A stretch of DNA of 64,000 bases from positions 16,154,626 through 16,218,625 of the forward strand of contig BSYO01000002.1 of NCBI GenBank assembly GCA_033239525.1, given 5' to 3'. Made by a program: the position numbers and the translations under genes. Origin of the DNA: Nepenthes gracilis. Its lineage: Eukaryota; Streptophyta; Magnoliopsida; Caryophyllales; Nepenthaceae. The notes under the pieces were generated by a model, which searched no databases, was not told where the DNA came from, and saw nothing but the letters and a program-made list of their open reading frames with translations. This document shows, piece by piece, positions 9,407 to 18,933 of the stretch; position 1 is the first letter of the stretch; the number at the start of each line of letters is the position of its first letter.

Positions 9407-11174
9407 ATGGCGCCGGCCCGCCGTCCGTGCTCCGATTCTCCTCCTCTTGGCCCTCCTTCATCCTCGCTTCCACCTCCCTGCGCCAGTCCCTCCTCTCTTT
9501 CTCCTCTCTTCTCCCCTCCCCCTCCTCCTCTCCTTTATTCTCCTTCTCTGACCTTCCCTCCTTTACCCGCTAGGGTTTCTTCTTCTGCCTCTGTTGCGGG
9601 TTCCGATTCGGGCGTTGTTGAACGCTCCGTTTCTGCCTGTAGCCCCGTCGTTTCGGGGGGTGAGCTTCCCCTGGTGGAGTCGCGTGCTGAATCGTTTCCC
9701 ATTTCGGCGCCCTCCTCTCCTTCGTTGTGTGCGGGTGCGCATCCGAAACCGGATGGCTTTCCTGGTGCTTTGGGGGAGCTGATCGGTGGTGGCCTTGGGG
9801 GCTCCTCGTGCTCTTCTGGAGTTGGTGTTGCTCCTGCTGCTGGTACTTCCTCTACGTCTCTGGACTCTTCTTTTGCGCCTTCGTGGGCTTCCATCGTCAA
9901 TAAAGCTCCCTGGGACTCATGTACACCCCTCAAATTCTTCCCCCCCTTCCTATTCGGGATCTGTTTTGGAGCTTTTTCCCCCTGCTGAGGTTACCCAGCA
10001 GGGTGAAGCCACTTGGAAAGACACCCTTGTGGGGTATTTCTATGATGCTCCTCTAAACTTTCATGTTGTTAATCATATTGCTAGAAAGATCTGGGCGAAG
10101 TTTGGTATTTCCCGTGTTGCTGAACTGGAAAATGGTTTTTTCCTGTTTAGATTTGATAGTGAATCCTCGATGCAGGATTGCTTAAACCATGGTCCTTGGA
10201 CTTTTGCGGGGCGACCTTTCTTCCTGAAGAAATGGTCCCCTCAAATGGCTCTCTCTAAAGATGAGCATAAATGTTTCCCCATTTGGATCCACTTGAAAGG
10301 TGTGCCGGTCCAGTACTGGACCCCTCTTGGCCTTAGTTGGATAGCAAGTGCTATTGGGAAGCCTCTCCGATGGATTCCTCTCTTTGCTAAAGGTGATCGC
10401 TTAAGGGAAGCCCGTATCTGTGTGGAAATTACTGCTGCTTCCCATCTGCCTGATTGCATCAGGGTTCACCTTAGTGAACAGCGTGGAGATTCGCTAAGTG
10501 TTGAAGTTTCTGTGGGCTACCCTTGGAAACCTGGTAAGGGTGCTCCACCCTCTAGCCCTAGGAAATCGGCCCCTAAGCCCAAACGTCAGGGACGAAGTAT
10601 GCGTTCTGGACATGCGGGCAAGACCCAGAGTAGGGGAGCCCCTGTGGAGAAAGCTGGCGTGGTTGCCTCCACAAGCTCTTCTGCTGCTCCAGTATCTTCT
10701 CCTAACTCCTTTGCTGCCCTGCAATCTTTGGAGGACGCCACCCATCCGGAGTGCGATAATGCTATCCATCCGATGTGCCAAGAAGCTACTCCGGTTTCTG
10801 AGGCAGTCCGGATTATCGGGACTGCTCCTACTCCCAATCCGAGCCTGGTGAACCATGCGTCAACGCTCCCATCTCCCTCCACGGAGGACCATGCGCCTCC
10901 GACTTTTGGGCTCCCTGGCAGAAGTGGTGGCCTGGATCTTCCCCCTCCAACAAATCCTAATCCTGGTGTTGATCCTCAACATTTTGGTTCTTCTGGTCTG
11001 CCTATTCCTGCCAATACTGTTCCTTGTCAGCAGGCTGACACTAGGGCCCTTAAAGGGTCTGCCCCGCTGCATCCTGTTGAGAAGACCGGAGTTAATTTTC
11101 AACCTAAATCAATTTTAAAACAACCCAGGGGGCCTAAGAGAAGACACTCCCCTTCATCCAAACCCCATGGTTAA
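9407..11174 (+). pseudogene. LINE ORF1 (DUF4283-type, frameshifted, no zinc knuckle)
   Basis: The ATG at 9407 sits in ccggcgcccATGG, the same context as ORF1 at 44261. The leader is a Pro/Ser-rich low-complexity region ending SWASIV...PLKFFPP. The frame then slips within a C7 run near 9940 and continues in another frame as LELFPPAEVTQQGEATW, TLVGYFYDAPLNFHVV, ARKIWAKFG, LFRFDSES, GPWTFAGRPFFLKKW and FPIWIHLKGVPVQYW: the DUF4283-like domain. After VSVGYPWKP, where related copies have a CCHC knuckle, the sequence reads GKGAPPSS, so the knuckle is missing. The C-terminus is basic (KSILKQPRGPKRRHS). ORF1 is presumed to bind LINE RNA. The TAA at 11172 overlaps the ORF2 start. Confidence 0.8.
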
Positions 11175-11933
11175 TGTCGCTGTTTGGAATATTCGTGGAC
11201 TTAATGGGCCAATCAAAGCCCATGAAGTCAAGAACGCTATTCGGTCCTCACGTTGCTCTATCTTTGGCCTTGTGGAGACTAGGGTCAGAGAAAATAAGGT
11301 ATCTCATATCTCTAATAAGTTGATGCCTTCTTGGAAGTGGGCGATGAATTATTCGGAAAGTCCTTCTGGTCGAATTTGGATTGGATGGGATGATTCCTAT
11401 GTTGCATTAGACATCATTTCCAAATCTGATCAATTCATGCATTGTAGTGTTTTTTCTAGAAGCACTAATTCATCCTTTCTCATCACTTTTATTTATGCTG
11501 CTAACTCTGAAATTATTAGGAGGACTCTTTGGGATGATCTCCGTTCCATTCATAGCCTGGCTTCAGGAGTTACTTGGGTTGTTATGGGTGATTTTAATGC
11601 TATTAGAGTGCCTGCGGAAAATCTTGGGGGTAGCTGGCACGGCAGCAGTGCTAGGGACCTTGACAACTGCCTCAAGGATTGTGATCTCCATGATCTGAGT
11701 TTTGATGGCTCTTTTTTCACCTGGAATGATGGTAGGGACCCTAGATCCCGCATCTTTCGTAAACTTGACCGAGTGGTGGTGAATGGCCCCTGGCTGGCGG
11801 AGCTCCATTACAAGGCCTCCTTCCACCCCCCTCGCCTCTCGGACCACTCCCCCTGTTTCTTACTCCCCACCTCCATGAGGCCCACCAAAGCTGGTTGCTT
11901 CCGGTTTAACTGCTGGTCCATTCCGATTCAGGG
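11167..11933 (+). pseudogene. LINE ORF2 part 1: apurinic-type endonuclease domain
   Basis: The ATG at 11167 overlaps the ORF1 stop in the string ATGGTTAA, an arrangement that permits termination-reinitiation. Endonuclease motifs appear in order: VWNIRGLNG, LVETRV, VVMGDFNAIR, FTWND, IFRKLDRVVV and LSDHSPC. This domain nicks the target for target-primed reverse transcription. The frame is open to the nested LINE at 11934. The coding sequence resumes at 16268 on the far side of the 15-bp TSD. Confidence 0.85.
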
Positions 11934-11997
11934 TTTTTTTTTTTTTTGGTAGGTAAGTGTGTATTTTGGATTTAAGGGAGAAAAATTTACAAAAGTT

Positions 11998-12039
11998 TAT
12001 GTTATAACTCCAAGTTTTTTGACTTGAAGTTAGAACATA
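11998..12039 (-). other. LINE 3'-terminal stem-loop of the ORF1-only element
   Basis: Arms tatgttataactccaagt (11998-12015) and acttgaagttagaacata (12022-12039) pair around a short T-rich loop (A-rich in element sense). The arms share the tccaagt/acttgaa core of the other LINE hairpins. Confidence 0.75.
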
Positions 12040-12259
12040 AATAGCTGGGGCATACCCCGAGCGACTGGTACATCATAGAATAGCTCAAAAAACTCCTAAG
12101 AGTAACAATCTAACAGATAACATAAACTGAGTACTATCATTATACATCAGCAGGTTAACAAAAGAGCTGTTTTCAACCTAACTGCAGCACGGTCTTCAGA
12201 CAGCAAAGGTGAAGAGGCAACTGCAACCTCCCATCATGGGGACCACCTTGGGTCCATGT

Positions 12260-12690
12260 AGCACCAGGAGATCGGCATTAGGGTGCAAGTCGAACTCGGC
12301 CATTAAAGACCAGATCAGCACTTAAAAACGAGTTCGGCATTTCACTCCTAATCCTGATCGGTCAATTAATGCGCAGGCCAAATAGGCGCCTATTTGTCCA
12401 CCTCAGCAATTGTGAAACCATACTTAATTCGAGATCGGCAAAAGGGCCATGTAACCAAGCCGGTTTATGGGCATCAAAACCAGAGCAAAGTGAGATCGGC
12501 ATTCAACAACGGATGACTCCAATCCAGTAAATGACCGAGCGACAGACGAGATCGGCACTAGGACAGGCCAAGTCAGCAAACCAAACCGGCAGCAATTCCA
12601 GATCGGCAATTACAAAGCCACAGTGGCAGAAACGAAAAACTGGATCGGTCCATACGAAATCAGAACCGGCAAACACACATGCCAACCCGG
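12260..12690 (-). repeat. Dispersed GCCGATCT repeats in LINE 3' UTR
   Basis: The motif agatcggca (or one-base variants such as agatcagca, agttcggca and aaccggcag) recurs about a dozen times at irregular spacing of 20 to 60 bp. The rest of 12040-13190 shows no gene and no clear structure. Confidence 0.65.
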
Positions 12691-13196
12691 CAGATCATCA
12701 CTGGAATACAGCAAACCATTGCATCCAATTCCAGAGCACTCCTGCTTCAGCAGTTTAGCTGCAGAACCATAGCATACTTGTAGACCAAGCATAATCAGCA
12801 TTTTTAATTGGTCATGCTAGAGCATTACCATCCACTCACAACAACCCACAAACAAGACCAGCTGAATCAGCATCTCACACAAAAAGCAGCGACCTCCAAT
12901 TCGGATCCAACAAAGAATCTGCACACTGAACATGCCACTGGGGCTCGAGCACAACATCCAATGCAGCAAGCAAGAGAAAGGAAAACAGGAGCTTTCCACC
13001 TCCACACCGGCCGAACAGCAGCAGGCCCAACATCAAAAGTGGAATTAACCACTTCTTACATCACTCCAAGCTAGCACCCGACTGCACCAGGATCCACTCA
13101 ATCAGTGCATCCGGAGAGCAAAAGAAATCCACCAACCACACGGCAGTTGCAGAACTGCCACCTCTAACAGCAGCCCTGCTCCAGCATCTGCAAATA

Positions 13197-13630
13197 TCAG
13201 CAATGAGGACGCCAGGCTTTCTTGGGAGCAGAGAAGCTCCGATGGGCCCCTCTTATCCACCATTTAACAGCCTGCCGAGCAAAAAGCTCATTTTCACAAC
13301 TTTGGCGAGCATCATAACAGCCCGCAACCCCAGCATACTTAGCTGTAACAAATCCCCGACCAGACTCACTAGGATCAACCTTGCTCACAATTGAGAAGCC
13401 AGGAGAGGGGACCGATGATTCCCCGCCATCAACAGCAAGGCCAGCGATGGGGCCCAACACAACAACATCAGAAGGCCCCTCTGGAGTACGGGCAGCCTTA
13501 GCGCAAATTTGCAGATGAGGTTCATGGCATTGGAGAATACCACACTCATCAGATAATGAAAAAATAAATTATTCCCCCTCAGTAGGGGGTGAATAGCCAA
13601 GCAACACAGCACCGACCACTTCAGGAGCAA
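13197..13630 (-). pseudogene. Remnant of a second LINE ORF1 C-terminus
   Basis: The minus frame ends NELFARQAVKWW..., SAPKKAWRPHC and a stop. This matches the C-terminus of the ORF1 at 51678-52351 (DELFARQAINGWERV..., SASKKARRPHS). It lies downstream of a complete, different ORF1 within the same inserted element. The upstream part is degenerate, and I recognise only the last 60 or so codons. Confidence 0.65.
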
Positions 13631-14287
13631 AGAACAGCATCAAATTGCAGCGAGCGACCTTCCACCAGAAGGAACATCAACTCAGCCCAATTGTTGTTAT
13701 TCAGAGACATCAGAGCAGCAGCTTCTCCTGGCAGTATCTATTCTGGACAGCAACATCCATAATAACATTGGCCAGCCACAATCGGTCGGGAAACACCTCA
13801 ACCGAAGGGATTTGCCAACGAAGACTCATCAACCATTGCAGCAGAATAGATGGAAGACAGCAGCATCCACAAATTGGCAGAAATTGCCAGCCAACATCAA
13901 CTCAGCCCTGTAACAGCATCAGCACTGGAATCACCAAGAACACTGGAATGCCTCCACTCCTTCAGCAGCGCTAAGGCTTCAGCCATGGTACTTAGACACA
14001 TCAAGGGCATCTACAAGCCACGGGAAGATCCTCCCAACCACCTCATCAGGAAGAGACCAGCAGCAAGTTTCAGCAGACAAAAACAGCACACCAAACAAGT
14101 GGAGAGACCCACTCAGCAACATCAATAACAGCCCACCACAACAACACCCACACGTAAGACAGAAGGGCAGATCTCCCTCAAAAATCTGACAAAAAAAAAA
14201 ACATGCCAGGATATAGCATACCACAGCACTAAGCAAAACAGGAATCCAGGATCAAAATTCAGACCAAAAAAGAAACCCCATCAGCAA

Positions 14288-16147
14288 TTACAATGGGTTA
14301 GATGCGCCTCTGGATTTCCGGGAGGCAGATTTTTTCTTTTTCCTTGACTTAGAGATCTTCCACTCAGCTTCGGTACCACGTAATTCATCGCACAAAGTGG
14401 GATTCGAAGTGTATTTCAGAGAGATCCTCTTGATTGAGCTAGGGGTAAGCATAAACTCATCCAAATCCAAGTGGTGATGGATTGTCCCAGAATCTGGAGA
14501 GATAGGATCATCCAAACATCCAGGGACATCCACCGGGCACTCTTGGTACCCAAATTCAACAGGTGATATTGAGGGGGCCAGAACCAGCAATTCAGGGTTA
14601 GTGGGATCTGGAATCGGGGGAACCGGCTGACCAGGAGGGGATTGGGGATCCAATTTGGCCCCATTAGGTGAGTTACAATCTCCAACTCCAACATCATCAG
14701 AGGACTGATGATGTATAGGCAAGGAGTCTTTGTCCACAGAACAGGGAATTTGACCTGAAACCCCATCTGTGCTGGTAGGGGCCAACAAGCCACCGGAACT
14801 CAACGGGGTCAGGACATCAGCAGAGACCTGGGAATGGCCATCCAAGCATTCAGGGTCATCCCTTGATTCCAAAACACAGGAGGGAGGGCCAAGAACAGGG
14901 GATCGGGTAAAAAACTTCGTGGGATAAGCCAAACCACTACTTGAGGGGCCTGGTTCAACGGGGACGGCCCCACTTGGTGAATAACAACCACTACAGCCAT
15001 CAACATCAATAGGATGGGGGGGAGGAAGGGCATCCACGACCCCTAGGTTGGGTAAATGGCCAGCTATACCATCGGCACCAGATAGAGGTACATTTAATTG
15101 TTCACCAGACATCAGATTACCGGCAGAACCAGAAGCAGCAGTAATATCGGGATACCTTACATTGTTGCTGAGGACAGAGGCAGAAGCAGAAGCAATATAC
15201 TTGGGATGAGAAGAACCAGAAGCTGGTTTGGACCGGCACCTAGTCTCCAAATGGCCAATTTGTTGGCAACGAGGACACCGGGTTGGCCTCCAGCTATAAT
15301 CCACACTCACCTTAGCAATTTCAGCAGAGGCAGAGCAGGTTTGAACAGCGATGGAGTTGGGGAACGGCCCATCCACGCCAACTTCAACACACATCTTAGC
15401 AAAAGAGAGATTCTCCATACGAGCAGTCTTGGGATCAATCTGGAGAGGGATTCCAACCACACTAGCTAACCAGCTTAGTCCATCGGGAGACCACAATTCA
15501 AGCGGAATATTCGACATTTTAATCCATATAGGAAAACGTTTGTGTTCTTCTTTGGACAGCTCCAAACCTGGCTTCCATCGTTTGAGAAAGATTGCACAGC
15601 CAGAAAAAACCCAAGGGCCAGTGCACAAACATTTCATCATCATTTCGTCAGATGGGAAACGAAAGAAAAAGAAGCCACCTTCGTTGCCGGCGACTTGCTT
15701 GATACCGAATCGAGCCCAAAGCTTCATGGCAATTGCCTTAACAGCCGAGAAGTGGGGGGGTGAATTGATGAAATAGCCTACTAGGGTATGGCCCCAATAT
15801 GAGTTTCCTTGCTCTATTACCTCTGGCGGAGGAGACAAAGCGCCATCAGAGGATGAAGAAGATTGTTGAGGGAAGAACTGCAGAACAGGCCTACACCCAG
15901 AGCCGTCCTTCTTGACTACGTCGACCCATGAATGGGAGGAGGCAGGGACAACGTTAGATTTTTCAGAGGCGAGCGTCGAGAGCGAAGGCGAAATGGGATC
16001 TGGGGATCGATTTGAAGGAGGGTTGGAAGGAGGGATTACAGAGAGATCGACGGTGATCAATGGAGAGGAGAAAGGGGAGAGTGGGGGATGGACAAGGGAG
16101 GAGGACACCGGAGGAGGAGCAGGGGTGACGGCCATGGCCGATGACAA
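14288..16147 (-). CDS. LINE ORF1 protein, intact, DUF4283-type domain and CCHC zinc knuckle
   Basis: An uninterrupted frame of 619 codons, the only long undamaged frame in the window. Residues 1 to about 75 are a Pro/Ser-rich leader. SWVDVVKKD is followed by LQFFPQQ and PPPEVIEQG, then the DUF4283-like domain (about 115-255) with HTLVGYFINSPPHF, MKLWARFGIKQVAG, GFFFFRFPS, GPWVFSGCAIFLKRW and FPIWIKMSNIPLELW. A CCHC knuckle follows at Cys291, Cys294, His299 and Cys304 (CPRCQQIGHLETRC). A long acidic Pro/Ser-rich linker leads to a basic tail, KISKSRKKKKSASRKSRG. The likely role is nucleic-acid binding in LINE RNP assembly; this is family inference. The start is the ATG at 16147, in a context similar to other ORF1 starts (ggccATGG upstream gives an alternative start a few codons away). 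No ORF2 follows. Confidence 0.8.
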   Translation of the reverse strand: MSSAMAVTPAPPPVSSSLVHPPLSPFSSPLITVDLSVIPPSNPPSNRSPDPISPSLSTLASEKSNVVPASSHSWVDVVKKDGSGCRPVLQFFPQQSSSSSDGALSPPPEVIEQGNSYWGHTLVGYFINSPPHFSAVKAIAMKLWARFGIKQVAGNEGGFFFFRFPSDEMMMKCLCTGPWVFSGCAIFLKRWKPGLELSKEEHKRFPIWIKMSNIPLELWSPDGLSWLASVVGIPLQIDPKTARMENLSFAKMCVEVGVDGPFPNSIAVQTCSASAEIAKVSVDYSWRPTRCPRCQQIGHLETRCRSKPASGSSHPKYIASASASVLSNNVRYPDITAASGSAGNLMSGEQLNVPLSGADGIAGHLPNLGVVDALPPPHPIDVDGCSGCYSPSGAVPVEPGPSSSGLAYPTKFFTRSPVLGPPSCVLESRDDPECLDGHSQVSADVLTPLSSGGLLAPTSTDGVSGQIPCSVDKDSLPIHHQSSDDVGVGDCNSPNGAKLDPQSPPGQPVPPIPDPTNPELLVLAPSISPVEFGYQECPVDVPGCLDDPISPDSGTIHHHLDLDEFMLTPSSIKRISLKYTSNPTLCDELRGTEAEWKISKSRKKKKSASRKSRGASNPL

Positions 16148-16267
16148 GCGCCGGCGCCGAAGACGGGAGGAGCGTCAGGCAGAACGAATTTCAAAATTTG
16201 AAATTCGAAGTTTAGAGAGAAGGAGGAGCACTTCTCTCTTTGAAGTGAAATTCATTCCGATTCAGGG

Positions 16268-18933
16268 TGTCCCTATGTATCAGGTGGTGTCTAAATTGAG
16301 GCTTGTCAAGCTGAAAATTAAAGAGCTTAATCATAACCTGGGGAATGTTGGTGAGGCCGTCGCTTGTTCGAGAGAGGCCCTTGAGAAGTTTCAAAGGAAC
16401 GCCTTTTTTCTGATTATCGATGTGCGATCAGAAATGAACTTGATTTCTACCAACAAAACGCGAAAATTCGTTGGTTCAGGAACGGTGACCAGTGTACAAA
16501 ATATTTTTTCCATTCAATTGCTGGTAACCGTAACATGAACCGCATTCTCGCCCTTACTAAGGATGATGGATCTGTCTCGAGTTGCCTGGAGGAGGTTCAA
16601 CACCTCTTCATCGACCATTTTTCCAATCTCCTTGGTACGGGCAGAGTGGACGGACCGTTCTCAAAAGAGCGGCTCCGGCCTTTCATTATGCACTCCGTCC
16701 CTGATGGGCTCCGGCAGGAAATGCGTAGGCCTGTCACGTGTGAGGAAATTCGTGATGCCCTTTTCTCCATTGAAGATTGCAAAGCTCCTGGGCCGGATGG
16801 ATTTTCGGCCAAATTTTTCAAAACTTCCTGGAATGTAATTGGGCCTTCCATCACTGAGGCTGTTCAGGATTTTTTTCACCATGGGAAAATGCTCAAGCAA
16901 ATTAATGCGACCTTGTTGTGCCTTATTCCGAAAATTAAATCGCCGTCAAAGGTCTCTGATTTCCGGCCCATTGCTTGCTGCAATGTTTTGTACAAGATCA
17001 TTTCCAAGGTTATTGTCACCCGCATTAAATCCTCACTTCCCTTCTTGGTTGCTAAGTGTCAAACTGGTTTTGTGCCTGGCAGATGTATTGGTGATAACAT
17101 TTTACTTGCACAAGAGCTTCTCCATAAATACCATTTAAATAAGGGGGTTCCCCGTTGATGAAGGCGGATCTGATGAAGGCTTATGATTCCATCCATTGGG
17201 ACTTCATCCTGGCAGTCCTCGAGCTGATGAAGTTTCCCCCTATGGTGATCAACTGGATTAACCAATGTATTTCCACTGCATCGTACTCCATTTGCCTTAA
17301 TGGTGAGTCGGTGGGTTTTTTCCTGGGGGCCAAAGGTCTTAGACAAGGGGATCTCCTTTCGCCCTATCTGTTTGTTCTTGGGATGGAAGTATTAAATGGT
17401 ATTTTGGTTAGGATGATGCAGAACAACCCGGATTTTCAGTTTCATTGGAAGTGTGCAAATACTAAAACTGTGATGCTGGGGTTTGCGGATGACCTTCTCA
17501 TCTTTTCCATAGCTGACCGCAGTTCCATCCAAGCTTTGCATGAGAGTCTCAAAACATTCAGTGTGTTGTCTGGGCTTACCCCCAACCCTAATAAAAGCAC
17601 GATTTTTTGTTGCTCTTCAAACGAGGCTGATAAAAGGGGTATTCTCGACATCCTTGGTTTTAGATTGGGGGCCCTTCCTGTTAAGTATCTTGGCGTCCCC
17701 CTCATCTCCTCTAGACTCTCTGCCGCTGAGTGCAAACCACTCCTTGATAGAGTCCGGCTTCGGATTTCCTCATGGAGAAATCGTTGGCTCTCTTTTGTTG
17801 GAAGACTCCAACTAATTTCATCCATTTTATCCACAATCCATAATTATTGGGCTTCCATATTCATCCTTCCCAAAGCTATTCTGAAAGACATTGATAAATC
17901 TCTTCGCTCCTTTCTCTGGAATGGGCCCTCTGCTGTTCGGTTGTCTGCTAAGGTTGCGTGGTCGGATGTTTGCTCGCCAAAAGAAGAGGGTGGTCTTGGA
18001 ATCAAAAACTTGATTGCTTCTAACAAAGCTTTATTGGCCCGGAACTTCTGGAGGATCATCACTAAGGACCCGAATTCCATTTGGGTTGCTTGGTGTCATG
18101 GTCATCGCATCAAAGACCAGTGCATCTAGACTATAAAAGTTCCGGATTCTGCCCCTTTGAGTTGGAAGAAGATTATGAAACTCCGTGTAGCTCTTCGCTC
18201 CAAGATTCATCATCATGTTGGGAACGGTAATGACACCTTCCTTTCGCTGGACTCTTGGCACCCTCTGGGTCCGCTCCATGAGAGATTCAGCGAGAGAATC
18301 AGGTGTATATCTGGTCTACCTTTGGATGCCAAGGTCAAGGATATTATCAGAAATGGGGAGTGGTCTTGGCCTAACCTTTATGATATGGAGGTTGATAGGA
18401 TTGTGACAAACTTGCCTTCATACCTCCCCGATCCATCGATCAATGATGTCGTAGTCTGGACTGCTGACCCCACTGGGGTCTTCTCTTCAAAATCTGCTTA
18501 TGGACTTTTCCGTACATCGAGAGGAGTGGTGGAGTGGTCCTACCTAGTCTGGAGCCCGTTGTTAATCCCAGCCCACTCGTTTATCCTATGGCTTGCAATT
18601 CGCCAAAGACTTAGCACTCTTGACAGGATTGGGAGATTCCTTCACATTCCTGCGCTATGTGTTCTCTGCTCGTCTGATACGGAGAGTCATGACCATCTGT
18701 TCTTTAAATGTCATTTTTCGGCAGCCATCTGGCGGAGGGTGCGCCATAAGGCTGGTTGTAGGTGGCCCCACCCTAATTGGAATGCTAACATCTTATGGGC
18801 TGCAAATCGTTGGAAGGGCAAAAATCTCAAGTCCTTATCTTTTCGCCTCTCCCTTGCTGCTTCCGTATACTTCATCTGGAAGGAGAGGAACCATCGTGTG
18901 TTTAAAAATGCGGGACAGGCGAATCTTGGATAG
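16268..18933 (+). pseudogene. LINE ORF2 part 2: reverse transcriptase and zf-RVT, with frame breaks
   Basis: Coding resumes after the nested LINE as VPMYQVVSKLRLVK. One frameshift falls before RWFRNGDQCTKYFF (about 16470) and another near 17155 (between NKGVPR and MKADLMKAYDSIHWDF). RT landmarks are APGPDGFSAKFFK, LIPKIKSPSKVSDFRPIACC, GLRQGDLLSPYLFVL, the catalytic FADD (17482-17493), GLTPNPNKS, LPVKYLGVPL and SWRNRWLSFVGRLQLI. A single in-frame TAG at 18127 replaces the Trp of RCIWTIKVP. The zf-RVT Cys/His cluster (LCVLCSSD...HDHLFFKC) follows at about 18655-18715, then SVYFIWKERNHRVFKN. The protein would copy LINE RNA at the nicked target; this copy is dead. Confidence 0.85.

Larger units (their letters stand above)
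11934..16252 (-). mobile_element. ORF1-only LINE (half-LINE) with chimeric 3' part, 15-bp TSD
   Basis: Direct repeats cattccgattcaggg at 11919-11933 and 16253-16267 bound a 4.3-kb minus-strand insertion. It starts with a poly-T run and ggtaggtaag (reverse of the LINE end). From its 5' end it has a short 5' UTR with a shared agagagaag motif, an intact 619-codon ORF1, a 650-bp non-coding stretch, a remnant of a second ORF1 C-terminus (13197-13630), and a 3' UTR with the terminal hairpin. No endonuclease, RT or zf-RVT motif is visible in any minus frame between 14287 and 11934. No internal poly-T run marks a second insertion. Confidence 0.85.

Noticed and set aside
9535..9933. 132-codon minus-strand frame, Glu- and Pro-rich
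   Set aside because: It is antisense to the low-complexity Pro/Ser-rich leader of LINE ORF1, and antisense openness follows from the codon composition.
15912..16538. 208-codon plus-strand frame at the right end of the nested LINE
   Set aside because: Its first half is antisense to ORF1. Only the last part (from 16268) is real ORF2 coding and is annotated there.
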